From CAYMYN01 sp964394665 (lineage in GTDB: Bacteria > Planctomycetota > UBA1135 > GCA-002686595), in the NCBI GenBank assembly GCA_964394665.1, contig CAYMYN010000006.1, forward strand, positions 124,001 to 188,000: 64,000 bases of DNA. The letters run 5' to 3'. The notes under the pieces are model-generated. The model was not told the DNA's origin and made no database searches. It saw only the letters and a list, made by a program, of their open reading frames with translations. Position 1 is the first letter of the stretch, and the number at the start of each line of letters is the position of its first letter. Positions 45,406 to 53,780 of the stretch are shown in pieces. The position numbers and the translations under genes were made by a program.

Positions 45406-46412
45406 GGTGTCGGGAAGTTGGGCGGCGAGCTGCTGCGGGTGAAGATCGTGCTCCCGGTGCTGTTCATCTCGTCCCACTCGTTGAGGCACATGCGGATCAT
45501 GGCACGCCACTCCTCGTCACCGCCGGGTCCGGTGTTGGCCGAGCGCGGGTCGCACAGGAGGCCGAGCGTCAGGGCGGCGAGATCCTCGAAGGAGATCAGC
45601 ACGCCATCCCCCAGGCGGTCGATGTAGGTCGTCCTGCCCGCCAGCGGACCGCAGCTCCAATTGAGGTTCGCGGCCGCGTACTGCACGGAGAGGATGTTCG
45701 CCAGCACCCCGTTCGCCGGAGCGACCAAGTAGGCGCTGAGCTGGGCGAAGGCCGTCTGGAAGGGCACGTCCGTCGGGACGCTGAAGAGCGTGCCCTCCTG
45801 ACCGTTCGGGTTGGTGACGTTCGTGCGCAGGCACAGGTCGTTGAGCGCCTCGCGCCACAGGGGATCGCACGCTGCGAGCTCGCCCTGGCCCTGGTTGTGC
45901 CAGTAGCCCTTGCTGCGCGCGAACTCGGGCGTGTTCACCAGGAACACGTTGCCGAAGCCGATGCGGATGCGCGTCGAGTCCGCCACGACGAGGGCCGTCG
46001 TGGCGCTGGTCGGGAGCCACTGCCCGCCGGCGATCCCCACGAAGCCCGGCGTGGGTGCCAGCGATTCGAGCAGGTACACGGTCCCGTCGATGGGCCGTAG
46101 GAACTGCACATAACCGTCGGCATCCGTAAAGGCGTCCTCCCGCCCGAGGGGGCCCGTGATGCGGACCTTCCAGCCCGCGAGCGGCAGATCGCCCCCGATC
46201 GAGGGTTGGAACGTGCCGTCCTCGTCGAGGTCGTAGAAGACCCGCCCGCGGATCACCATCACCTGGCGCGCAGGCTCCGCGGCCTGTTGCTCGCCATGTG
46301 CGGAGGGAACAGGACGGGCGCCGGGGACCGGCAGCGCTCCCAACTGCGCGAGGGCGAGGCCGGCCAGAAGGGGCGCTGCCAGGGACGGGAGCAAGGGAGG
46401 GACGAGCTTCAT
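45399..46412 (-). CDS. Secreted protein with SdrD-B/prealbumin-like domain
   Basis: 337 residues from ATG 46412, where a signal peptide begins (PLLPSLAAPLLAGLALA); an upstream start at 46592 would add 60 unlikely residues. A domain at about 50-115 has the SdrD-B/transthyretin-like pattern, opening RGRVFYDLDEDGTFQP and closing DADGYVQFLRPIDG. The rest (about 140-337) is of unknown fold with scattered cysteines (CDPLWREALNDLC, SCGPLAGR, LLCDPRS) and a Ser/Thr/Pro tail. It is probably a secreted or surface protein. No enzymatic motif is seen. It converges on the kinase gene and lies downstream of the fatty acid hydroxylase. Confidence 0.75.
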   Translation of the reverse strand: MKLVPPLLPSLAAPLLAGLALAQLGALPVPGARPVPSAHGEQQAAEPARQVMVIRGRVFYDLDEDGTFQPSIGGDLPLAGWKVRITGPLGREDAFTDADGYVQFLRPIDGTVYLLESLAPTPGFVGIAGGQWLPTSATTALVVADSTRIRIGFGNVFLVNTPEFARSKGYWHNQGQGELAACDPLWREALNDLCLRTNVTNPNGQEGTLFSVPTDVPFQTAFAQLSAYLVAPANGVLANILSVQYAAANLNWSCGPLAGRTTYIDRLGDGVLISFEDLAALTLGLLCDPRSANTGPGGDEEWRAMIRMCLNEWDEMNSTGSTIFTRSSSPPNFPTPY

Positions 46413-46578
46413 CGGGACGGCGCGGGCGGGGACTTCCAGGCGTATCCACCTGGCTGATCTCGGCGCCGGGAAAGGGGAGTCCCAGGCAGTCGAGCCCCAG
46501 CAGAGTACCCCAAGTCGGGGTGCGCTGCGGGCAGGCGGGCGGGTCCCAGGGCTCCGGGCTCGAACGCTGCCCCCAGGC

Positions 46579-47388
46579 TCAGCCCCCCTCACCGGCCCGG
46601 CCCGCGGGACTCCGGGCGGGCCAGAGGGGGAAGACGAGTTGCCGCGCCAGGTTCGCGGGCACTTCCCCGTCGCCGGGGTAGCCGATGCGCTCGGGCGCGC
46701 GTTCTCGAGGCCAGTAGGCGGTGCGGAGCAGGTAGTCCCACAGCGAGAGCACGATGCCGAAGTTCTTGGCCGTGCCGCCCTCGTCAGAGAGGTCGTGGTG
46801 CCACCGGTGCATGCGCGGGCTGTTGAACACGCGGCCCAAGGGCCCCAGTCCCAGGTCGATGTTCGAGTGGTTGAAGTGGCCCCAGAAGGTCGCGAACACC
46901 GCTACCGCGAAGAGCGGCTCGGGCGAACCGCCGAGCCCGAGCAACGGCACGTAGAGCAACGAGCGATAGACGACGACCTCGACCCAGTGGAAGCGGAAGT
47001 TCCCCGCCCAGTCCATGACGTGGATCGAGTGATGGAGCTTGTGGAACTGCCACAGCGCGGGAACGCGATGCAGCAGCCGGTGCACGTTCCACTGCAGGAA
47101 GTCGCTCACCACGAGGTAGATCGCGAACTGCAGGGCGAACGGCCGCGCGTCGAGCCAACCGCGCTCGGGCAGCAGCAAGGCCAGCGCCAGGCCCTCCCGC
47201 GTCCACGCCGCCACGAGCGCGATCCACCCCCCGACGAGCAGGTAGTAGAGGTGGCCGTGCAGGAGCAGATAGAAGAGATCGTTCCCGAGCTGCGGCCGCA
47301 GCACCCCCTGCCCCCGCCGCGCCGGCCGCAAACGCTCGGCGACGACGAAGAAGAGCGAGATCCCGATCAACCAGGGCAGGTACTCCAC
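46579..47388 (-). CDS. Membrane fatty acid hydroxylase/sterol-desaturase-family protein
   Basis: 269 residues from GTG 47388, chosen because the upstream part of the open frame is Arg/Pro/Ser-rich and unlike the family. The diiron histidine clusters are all visible: HRLLH, HKLHH, HFNHSN and HRWHH. Four or so hydrophobic segments surround them. Enzymes of this class hydroxylate or desaturate fatty acids, sterols or other lipids in the membrane using oxygen. A TATCCT hexamer ends nine bases before the start. The lipid substrate is unknown; a role in membrane or hopanoid-type lipid modification is possible. Confidence 0.88.
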   Translation of the reverse strand: MEYLPWLIGISLFFVVAERLRPARRGQGVLRPQLGNDLFYLLLHGHLYYLLVGGWIALVAAWTREGLALALLLPERGWLDARPFALQFAIYLVVSDFLQWNVHRLLHRVPALWQFHKLHHSIHVMDWAGNFRFHWVEVVVYRSLLYVPLLGLGGSPEPLFAVAVFATFWGHFNHSNIDLGLGPLGRVFNSPRMHRWHHDLSDEGGTAKNFGIVLSLWDYLLRTAYWPRERAPERIGYPGDGEVPANLARQLVFPLWPARSPAGRAGEGG

Positions 47389-47397
47389 CGCGCGCCA

Positions 47398-47403
47398 AGG
47401 ATA
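47398..47403 (-). promoter_or_regulatory. Putative -10 element (TATCCT) of the fatty acid hydroxylase gene
   Basis: TATCCT on the minus strand, nine bases before the GTG at 47388, resembling other start-proximal elements in the window. Confidence 0.3.
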
Positions 47404-47581
47404 CCGGGCGCCCACAGCCCCCTCGCTCCCTGGGCCCGGCGAACGGCTCCGGGGACGCAAGCTCGCGCTGCCTTGGGCCCTCTGGTGCGCTGCGGACCGA
47501 GTCCACCGGTCCCGCGCGTGACACGCCCTCCTGTTCGGGATTCCATGCAACCGAGCGCCCCCCCGAGGGTTGGTGCGCGTC

Positions 47582-48778
47582 ATGCCTACGATGGCTCTGG
47601 TTCCGTTCGCGCTCGGGCTGCTCCTCTCCCTCACCCCACGCGGGCCGGGGGTCCGGATCGAGGAGCCAGGCGAGCTCCCCCTGTTCGTGGAGGTCTCACG
47701 GGACGGAACTCGCGTCGCGGTCGCGCGCGAGGACGGGATCGTCGAGCTCTGGGACCCTCGGGAACTGGTTCCCCGGGAGAGGCTCGAGCCCGGCTTGGGC
47801 GGAACGCCCTGGGCCCTGGAATTCGCTCCGGACGGCATGCGGCTCGCGGCCCTCGCGGAGCGCGGAGCGCTCGTGGTTTGGGAACTCGCGGATGGAACGA
47901 GTGCCGCGACCCGCGCGCCCGGTCGGATGCGGCAGGTCCTCCATGGGCGTCTCGGTCTCCTACGGCTTCCGTTCGGGGCAGCCATCGCTTGGGCGCCGGG
48001 AAGCGCGCACTTGGCCGTGGTGGAGAGCGCGGGCCGGGCCCTGCTCTCGGATTCCTCCGGCGAGGTGCTCTTGCGCTGGGAGATCTCGCGCACGTTCGCC
48101 ACCCCTCCGGTCGCGTGGACGGGGGATGGCCGGAGCGTGCTGACCGCGCTGGGGGAGGCGATCGAGATCCGTACCTTGGACACGGACGCGAATCGTGAGC
48201 CTGCCGTGCGCCGTCTGTTGGCCCAGTCCCCGGTCGTGACCCTCGCGGTCCATCCCACGCGGGACTTGCTCGTGACCGGTCACGATCGCAGCCGGGCGAT
48301 CCTGTGGGATCTCGCGACTGGCGAGCGAGTGCGGGAGCACGAGGTCCCGGATCCCTGGCTGCCGGAGGACGAGGATGAGGTCGCCTGGGCCGCATTCTCG
48401 CCGGACGGGAAGGTACTCGCGCTCTCGACCCGCGGTGGATCCCACGTGTTCCTGCTCGACGTCCAACGGGGCGAGTTGCTCTGGACCAGCGAGTTCCTGG
48501 GCGCCCACTTCTGCGAGCCGCTCGAGCTCGCCTGGAGCCCGGACTCGAGCCGCATCTGGTACGCCTTCGCCTGCGGCGGCGGCGAGTTGGGTTCCCACGC
48601 CCTATCCCCCTCGGCGCGGCACGAGCCCTACTCCGGCCAGGGGCGTCTGCCTCGCTTCGGGGGCGAGCTGGGCCTCACGATCACGACGGCGGGCGTCATC
48701 CGCCGCGTCCTCGACGTCCAGTTCGGGGACGTCCAACCCGGGCTTGAACCCGATCACCCGCCGCGGGAGGAGCGTTGA
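47582..48778 (+). CDS. Exported WD40-type beta-propeller protein
   Basis: 398 residues from ATG 47582 (TTG 47570, GTG 47573 and ATG 47591 are in-frame alternatives). A short hydrophobic N-terminus (LVPFALGLLLSLTP) could be a signal peptide. WD40-like blades recur: VEVSRDGTRVAVAREDGIVELWDP, LEFAPDGMRLAALAERGALVVWEL, HPTRDLLVTGHDRSRAILWDL and AFSPDGKVLALSTRGG, suggesting six or seven blades. No other domain is present. It may act as a periplasmic scaffold like the propeller part of the kinase at 20-3922. It sits alone on this strand after a divergent hydroxylase. Confidence 0.75.
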   Translation: MPTMALVPFALGLLLSLTPRGPGVRIEEPGELPLFVEVSRDGTRVAVAREDGIVELWDPRELVPRERLEPGLGGTPWALEFAPDGMRLAALAERGALVVWELADGTSAATRAPGRMRQVLHGRLGLLRLPFGAAIAWAPGSAHLAVVESAGRALLSDSSGEVLLRWEISRTFATPPVAWTGDGRSVLTALGEAIEIRTLDTDANREPAVRRLLAQSPVVTLAVHPTRDLLVTGHDRSRAILWDLATGERVREHEVPDPWLPEDEDEVAWAAFSPDGKVLALSTRGGSHVFLLDVQRGELLWTSEFLGAHFCEPLELAWSPDSSRIWYAFACGGGELGSHALSPSARHEPYSGQGRLPRFGGELGLTITTAGVIRRVLDVQFGDVQPGLEPDHPPREER

Positions 48779-49121
48779 TCGGTGCCCCAAGGGACCGCTC
48801 CAGGGGGAGAGGTTCGATCCGCCAATCGCCGCGCTGGCCGGGGCTGGGTGCCCGGTACGACTCCTTCCGCTCGGGGGCCCGTCCGCGGGTGGTGCGACTC
48901 GACGGGGCGCTCGAGCCCCCCCGGCCCCCGCCCTGCCCCCTGGGGGTGCCCGGATGCCCCGGTCCTTGCAAGCAAGGCCGGCGCCGCTAGGATCTTCCGG
49001 TTCGATCCCCGCCGGGGAGTCCGGGTTGGACCCCCCCTGGCCGGCGCGGGCGCGCCCCGGGATCGCCGCCGGCCCCCGCGGGGTCGGCCGCCCACGAGTC
49101 CGTCGGTCCCGATCGATCCCC
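48779..49121. other. 343-nt gene-free region upstream of the rpoZ-like/lpxK operon
   Basis: GC-rich, no credible ORF. It holds the promoter candidate below and two GGTTCGATCC strings (near 48810 and 48999) that resemble a tRNA T-arm but lack any tRNA-like stems. Confidence 0.7.
48966..48993 (+). promoter_or_regulatory. Candidate sigma-70-type promoter for the lpxK operon with overlapping palindrome
   Basis: TTGCAA (48966-48971), a 16-base spacer and TAGGAT (48988-48993). The -35 hexamer lies inside the palindrome CCTTGC-AA-GCAAGG (48964-48977), a possible repressor site. The predicted leader is about 120 nt. Confidence 0.4.
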
Positions 49122-49343
49122 ATGGAGCAACAGACCCTTCCCCAGCGCCTCCAGAAGTCCGTCTGCGGCTCGTTCCACAAGACCGCCCTGCTGCAGAAGC
49201 GCGTGCGCGAGCTGATCCGCGGCGCCGCGCCGCTGATCGAGACGCGCGAGGTCAACCCGATCAAGATCGCCTTCCTCGAGATGGAGCGCGGCCTGATCGA
49301 GCTGATCCCCGACGAGGACCTCGGCCCGCCGCCGACCCTCTGA
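49122..49343 (+). CDS. rpoZ: RNA polymerase omega subunit-like small protein
   Basis: 73 residues from ATG 49122. The segment LLQKRVRELIRGAAPLIE followed by NPIKIAFLEMERGLIEL fits the omega-subunit pattern of a KRARQL-type helix, then a KP..IAL.EI..GKI helix; the protein is of omega length. Omega helps assemble and stabilise the beta-prime subunit of RNA polymerase. It is easy to miss because it is so short and lies within a longer open frame. It is 25 nt before lpxK and probably co-transcribed with it. Family assignment is by pattern only, so moderate confidence. Confidence 0.55.
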   Translation: MEQQTLPQRLQKSVCGSFHKTALLQKRVRELIRGAAPLIETREVNPIKIAFLEMERGLIELIPDEDLGPPPTL

Positions 49344-49368
49344 ACCGGCTGCCGGCGGCGCGCTCGCC

Positions 49369-50460
49369 ATGTCCGAGCCTCCGCGCAGGATCGAGGAACG
49401 GCTCGCCCGCCGCGGCGGTGCGCTCGAGCTCCTGCGCGCGCCGGCCCTGCTCTTCGCCGGGATCGCGCGCGCGCGCAACGCGCTCCACGGCCGCGGGCTG
49501 CTGCCCCGCGCGCGCCTCGCGGCGAGCGTCGTGAGCGTCGGCAACCTGACCGTCGGCGGCACGGGCAAGACGCCCTGCGTGGTGTTCCTGGCCCGCCTGC
49601 TCGAGCGCCGCGGCCGGCGCGTGGGTCTGCTCTCGCGCGGCTACGGCCGGGCGCGCGGGGCCGCGGTCAACGACGAGGGCGAGTTGCTCGCGCGCCTGTT
49701 GCCCGGCGTGCCGCAGGTGCAGGACCGGGACCGGGTCGCGGGTGGGCTCGAGCTCGAGCGCCAGGGTTGCGACGTGATCCTGCTCGACGACGGCTTCCAG
49801 CACCGGCGTCTGGCGCGCGACCTCGACCTGGTGTTGATCGATGCCACCCGTCCTTGGGGATTGGCGAGCGTCGACGGCCGGCCGGCGGTGCGGGCGGTCT
49901 TGCCCCGCGGACTGCTGCGCGAGCCGCCCTCGGGGCTCGCCCGCGCCGACGCGTTGCTGCTGACGCGCGCCGATCAGGTGGCGCCGGCGGAGCTGGCGGC
50001 GCTGGAGCAGGAGTTGGCGGACCTGGCCCCGGGGCGCGCGATCCTGCGCGCCGCGCACCGGCCGACGGGGTTGCGCGCCGCGCCGGGCGCAGGGGAGCGT
50101 CTGGAGCTCGGAGCGCTCGCCGGGCGAGCGGTGACCCTGGTGTCGGCCATCGGCAACCCGGCGGCCTTCGAACGCGCGGCCCGCGAGCTGGGCGCCGACG
50201 TGCGCGCCGTGCGGCGTTTCCCCGACCACCATCGTTTCAGCGCCGCGGAGCTCGCGGGCGCCGCGGCGAGCGGCAGCGAGCTGCTCGTCACCGCCAAGGA
50301 CGCGGTCAAGCTCGAGCCCCTGGGCATCCCGTGCCTGGTGCTCGAGATCGAGTTCGCGATCCTATCGGGCGCGTCGGTGCTGGACGCCCTGCTCGAGGCC
50401 CTGCCGCCCGCGGCCGGACGGCTCGAGCGCCGCGCGCTGCACGAGGGTCTGCATGGCTGA
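49369..50460 (+). CDS. lpxK: Tetraacyldisaccharide 4'-kinase (lipid A biosynthesis)
   Basis: 363 residues. The Walker A loop VGNLTVGGTGKTP is at about residues 56-68, as usual for LpxK, followed by LLSRGYGR and the DDGFQHRRLARDLDLVLID core with Asp residues of the active site. LpxK phosphorylates the 4'-position of the lipid A disaccharide at the cytoplasmic face of the inner membrane, making lipid IVA. Length matches the family. The stop overlaps the start of the acyltransferase gene by 8 nt, and a heptose-kinase gene follows further down, so this is an LPS locus. Confidence 0.95.
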   Translation: MSEPPRRIEERLARRGGALELLRAPALLFAGIARARNALHGRGLLPRARLAASVVSVGNLTVGGTGKTPCVVFLARLLERRGRRVGLLSRGYGRARGAAVNDEGELLARLLPGVPQVQDRDRVAGGLELERQGCDVILLDDGFQHRRLARDLDLVLIDATRPWGLASVDGRPAVRAVLPRGLLREPPSGLARADALLLTRADQVAPAELAALEQELADLAPGRAILRAAHRPTGLRAAPGAGERLELGALAGRAVTLVSAIGNPAAFERAARELGADVRAVRRFPDHHRFSAAELAGAAASGSELLVTAKDAVKLEPLGIPCLVLEIEFAILSGASVLDALLEALPPAAGRLERRALHEGLHG

Positions 50461-51457
50461 GCACCGGGAAGGGCAGGGCGCGGAGGAAGCCGAGGAGGGG
50501 AGCCCCGACGTGCTGGGCACCCGCGCGGGGCCGCTGGCGTGGCTCGAGTATGGCGCGGCGCGTGCGCTCTTCGGGTTCCTGGCGCGCCTGCCGCACGGCG
50601 CGCAGCAGCGGTTGTTCACCGGGCTCGCCCTCCTCGCGCGCGCCCTCGACCGGCGGCGCTCCGACGCGGCGCGCGTGTTCCTGCGCCAGGCCCTGGGCTG
50701 CGCGCGCACGGAGCACGACCTCGAACGGCGCGTGCTCGCCGCCTGGCGGCACTTCTTCCGCGTCACCCTCGACACCCACGCCCTCGGTGCGCGCATCGCC
50801 CCCGAGCGCCTGCTCGAGCACTTCGAGGTCGAGGAGTGCGAGGGCCTGCGCGAGGCGCTCGCCGCGGGGCGCGGGGGCCTGATCGCCTGCCCGCACCTGG
50901 GCAACTGGGAGGCCGGCTCGGCGCTCCTGCCCGCGCTCGGTTTCCGGCCCCTATGGGTCGTCGCGCGCCCACCGAACAACCGTCCGCTCTCGGCCTACCT
51001 GAACCGCGCGCGCCTGGCCCGCGGCATCGGGGTGTTGCCGCGCCGGGGCGGCATGGCCGAGGCCGCGCGCCGCATCAAGCAAGGCGCGTGGATCGCGCTC
51101 CTGCCCGATCAGCGCCCGCGCAAGCGTTGGGTGATGGCGCCCTTCTTCGGCCGCCCGGCGCGCTGCGAGCGCGGCGTCACGGCCCTCGCGCGGCGCCTCG
51201 ACGTGCCGCTGGTCGTGGCTTCCTGCACCTACGACGGGGGAGCGCTGCGTTTCCGGGCGCGCTTCACGCGCGTCATCCGACCCAGCGAGCTCGCCGGCCT
51301 CTCGCCCGAGGAATCGACGGCGCTGCTGAACCGCGAGCTCGAGCGCCTGATCCTCGCCGCGCCCGAGCAGTACTTCTGGCTGCACGACCGCTACCGCGGC
51401 GAAGCCCCGGTAGCGGCGACCTGCGCCCCGGCCTCGCCGGGGGAGAACCAACCATGA
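50453..51457 (+). CDS. Lipid A biosynthesis lauroyl/myristoyl-type acyltransferase (LpxL/HtrB family)
   Basis: 334 residues from ATG 50453. The acyltransferase motif HLGNWE (His and Glu) is at about residues 147-152, within GLIACPHLGNWEAGSALL, followed by VARPPNNRPL and LLPDQRPRKRWVMAPFFG. This family transfers a secondary acyl chain to the lipid A precursor at the inner membrane. A hydrophobic N-terminal stretch (FGFLARLPHGAQQRLFTGLA) may serve as the membrane contact. It overlaps both lpxK (8 nt) and the next gene (ATGA), so the three are translated as a unit. Confidence 0.9.
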   Translation: MAEHREGQGAEEAEEGSPDVLGTRAGPLAWLEYGAARALFGFLARLPHGAQQRLFTGLALLARALDRRRSDAARVFLRQALGCARTEHDLERRVLAAWRHFFRVTLDTHALGARIAPERLLEHFEVEECEGLREALAAGRGGLIACPHLGNWEAGSALLPALGFRPLWVVARPPNNRPLSAYLNRARLARGIGVLPRRGGMAEAARRIKQGAWIALLPDQRPRKRWVMAPFFGRPARCERGVTALARRLDVPLVVASCTYDGGALRFRARFTRVIRPSELAGLSPEESTALLNRELERLILAAPEQYFWLHDRYRGEAPVAATCAPASPGENQP

Positions 51458-52038
51458 CTTCGAACACCCTCCGTCTCGTGTGCGCCGCCCTGGCCCTGGT
51501 CGGCGCGGCCTCCCCGTGGAACGCGCCGACCGCGACCGCCCCCCAGGATCCCGCCCCCGCGCCCGTGCCGGCGCAGGAGCCGGCGGAGCCCTCCGAGCCC
51601 ACGATCGCCGTCGCCGCGATGCTCGAGGGCGCCTGGGTCGAGCGCCGCGCGCAGGCCGGCGGCACGAGCCACGTCGAGGAGGTCTGGTCCGCGCCCGCCG
51701 GCGACAACGTCATGGGCACCTTCCGCTGGCTCGCGCCGGACGGCAGCGCGGCGATGTACGAGATCCTGGTCCTCACCGCGGAGAAGGAGGGGATCTTCCT
51801 GCGCCTGCGGCACTTCGGGCCCGACCTGGTCGCTTGGGAGGAGCGCGACGCGCCCAAGACCCTGCGCCTGGCGCGGGCCGAGCCCCGGCGGCTCGTGTTC
51901 GAGGCCCACGCCCACTGCGGCGACCTCGCCCGCGTGACCTACGACCGCTCGGAGGAGGACGTGCTGGCCATCGAGGTGGCCTTCGAGGCCGAGGGCGGGC
52001 GCCCGCCCCTGCGCTTCCGGCTCGCGCGCCGGCGCTGA
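51454..52038 (+). CDS. Exported protein with DUF6265-like domain
   Basis: 194 residues from ATG 51454. A signal peptide (LRLVCAALALVGAAS) is followed by a Pro/Ala/Glu-rich linker (APAPVPAQEPAEPSEP) and a globular beta-rich domain of about 140 residues opening MLEGAWVERRAQAGGTSHVEE and running through EVWSAPAGDNVMGTFRW, which fits the DUF6265 pattern of secreted lipocalin-like barrels. The function is unknown. Its start overlaps the acyltransferase stop (ATGA), a sign of coupled translation and of a shared envelope role. Confidence 0.75.
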   Translation: MTSNTLRLVCAALALVGAASPWNAPTATAPQDPAPAPVPAQEPAEPSEPTIAVAAMLEGAWVERRAQAGGTSHVEEVWSAPAGDNVMGTFRWLAPDGSAAMYEILVLTAEKEGIFLRLRHFGPDLVAWEERDAPKTLRLARAEPRRLVFEAHAHCGDLARVTYDRSEEDVLAIEVAFEAEGGRPPLRFRLARRR

Positions 52039-52131
52039 ACCGCCGGCGAGCACGCCCGAGTGCGCGGGGAGCACGGCGCTGCCCGGGGGCCCTACGCTCG
52101 CACGCAGCGCTGCGGTACCTTGCCCCGGCCC

Positions 52132-52293
52132 ATGCCGCCCCTGGATCCCGACCCCGCTGCGCTCGCCGTCCCGACCCAGCCCCGTCCCCCGGTGCTCGCC
52201 GGCGAGTCCGGCGCCGATCCCGCCCGGGAGGGACGCGGACCCGCCGCACCCCGGCCGCTCGGCGCGCGGAGCTCGGGGGGGAGCGCGGCATGA
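52132..52293 (+). CDS. Possible 53-residue Pro/Ala-rich leader ORF before hldE
   Basis: ATG 52132 opens a 53-codon frame ending in TGA that overlaps the hldE start (ATGA at 52290-52293). The translation is low-complexity (PPLDPDPAALAVPTQP...) with no known motif. The overlap is the only argument for translation; otherwise this 251-nt stretch shows only a TACGCT hexamer near 52093. It could easily be chance in a GC-rich region. Confidence 0.2.
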   Translation: MPPLDPDPAALAVPTQPRPPVLAGESGADPAREGRGPAAPRPLGARSSGGSAA

Positions 52294-53777
52294 ACGCGCG
52301 TGAACTGGAGCGGGCCCTCGAGACCCTCGGCGCGCCGCGCGTGCTGATCGTCGGCGACCTGATGCTCGACCGCTACGTCAGCGGCGACGTGTCGCGCATC
52401 TCGCCCGAGGCGCCGATCCCGATCATCGCCGCGCGGCACAGCGAGGAGAAGCTCGGCGGCGCGGGCAACGTGGTCGCGAACCTGCGCTCGATGGGCGCGG
52501 AGGTCGAGATCGTCGGCATGCTCGGGGCCGACGCCTTCGGCGAGACGGTGCGCAGGCTGCTCGCGGAGTCGGGCGTGGACGACGCGGGCCTGGTGGTCGA
52601 CGGCGAGCGCCCCACGATCCAGAAGACGCGCATGATGAGCGGCGTGCAGCAGATGTTGCGCGTCGACTGGGAGGACCCGCGACCGGCGAGCGGCGCGGTC
52701 GAGGCGGCCCTGCTCGAGCGCGCGCTGGCGGCCCTGGGGCGCGCGCAGGCGGTGGTGCTCTCCGACTACGGCAAGGGCGTGCTGACCCCGGGCGTGTTGC
52801 GGCCGCTGATCGACGCGGCGCGCGCGCGCGGCGTGCCGGTGCTCGTCGATCCCAAGGGGCACGACTACACGCGCTATCGGCGCGCGAGCCTCGTGACGCC
52901 CAACCGCAGGGAGGCCGAGGAAGCCCTGGGCCGCAAGCTGGTCGGCACGGCGGCGCTCGAACAAGGCGCGCGCGACCTGATCGCCCTGGCCGAGCTCGAC
53001 GCCGCGGTCATCACCCTGGGGGCCGAGGGCATCCTGTACTCGACCGCCGCGGGCGAGGTGGGCCGCGACCCGGCCCGGGCGCGGGCGGTGTTCGACGTCA
53101 CGGGAGCGGGGGACACCGTCGTGGCGCACCTGGCGCTGTACCTGGCCGGCGGGCTGCCGTTGGCGGCGGCCGTCGGCCTGGCGAACCAGGCCGCGGGCAT
53201 CGTCGTCGGTCGCCTGGGCGCCAGCACGGTCACGCGTTCGGAGCTGCGCGCGCAGCTCCGCGAGGGCGGCCTGCCCGAGGGCAAGGTGCTCTGCCACGAG
53301 GACCTCGACGCGGTCGTGACCAACTGGCGCCAGGCGGGCAAGCGCATCGTGCTGACCAACGGCTGCTTCGACATCCTGCACGCGGGGCACGTCGACTACC
53401 TGCGCTTCGCGCGCTCGAAGGGCGACGTGTTGCTCGTCGGCGTCAACGACGACGCCAGCGTGCGCCGGCTCAAGGGCGAGGGTCGGCCGGTCAACGGCAT
53501 CGAGGATCGCCTGGTGGTGCTGGCGGCGCTCGAGATGGTCGACGGCGTCGTGCCCTTCGCCGAGGACACGCCGGCCGAGCTCGTGCGCCGCGTGACGCCC
53601 CACGTGCTCGTCAAGGGCGAGGATTGGCGCGACAAGGGCGTCGTCGGCCGGGAGTGGGTCGAGGGCCACGGCGGGACGGTGGTGCTGGCGCCCCTGGTGC
53701 CGGGCCGCTCGACGACCGCCATCCTCGAGCGCGGGCGCGCCCCGCGCGGCGACGGGAACCAGCGCGTGGAGGGTTGA
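52290..53777 (+). CDS. hldE: Bifunctional heptose-7-phosphate kinase/heptose-1-phosphate adenylyltransferase
   Basis: 495 residues from ATG 52290. The N-terminal PfkB-type kinase domain has VGDLMLDRYVSGDVSRISPE, GGAGNVVANL and the catalytic DVTGAGDTV near residue 270. The C-terminal nucleotidyltransferase domain starts at about 350 with LTNGCFDILHAGHVDYL and ends with LVKGEDWRDKGVVGRE. This is the full HldE layout: it phosphorylates D-glycero-D-manno-heptose-7-phosphate and later adenylylates the 1-phosphate for ADP-heptose and LPS core synthesis. GmhA, GmhB and HldD are not in the window. A separate kinase and transferase pair follow at 55467-57013. Confidence 0.95.
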   Translation: MNARELERALETLGAPRVLIVGDLMLDRYVSGDVSRISPEAPIPIIAARHSEEKLGGAGNVVANLRSMGAEVEIVGMLGADAFGETVRRLLAESGVDDAGLVVDGERPTIQKTRMMSGVQQMLRVDWEDPRPASGAVEAALLERALAALGRAQAVVLSDYGKGVLTPGVLRPLIDAARARGVPVLVDPKGHDYTRYRRASLVTPNRREAEEALGRKLVGTAALEQGARDLIALAELDAAVITLGAEGILYSTAAGEVGRDPARARAVFDVTGAGDTVVAHLALYLAGGLPLAAAVGLANQAAGIVVGRLGASTVTRSELRAQLREGGLPEGKVLCHEDLDAVVTNWRQAGKRIVLTNGCFDILHAGHVDYLRFARSKGDVLLVGVNDDASVRRLKGEGRPVNGIEDRLVVLAALEMVDGVVPFAEDTPAELVRRVTPHVLVKGEDWRDKGVVGREWVEGHGGTVVLAPLVPGRSTTAILERGRAPRGDGNQRVEG

Positions 53778-53780
53778 ACG

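Noticed and set aside
46413..46592. A 60-residue N-terminal extension of the SdrD-like secreted protein
   Set aside because: It would hide the signal peptide behind an Arg/Pro-rich stretch; ATG 46412 gives a normal exported protein.
48800..49020. Possible tRNA because of two GGTTCGATCC strings
   Set aside because: No acceptor, D or anticodon stems can be formed around them, and the T-arm stem does not pair.
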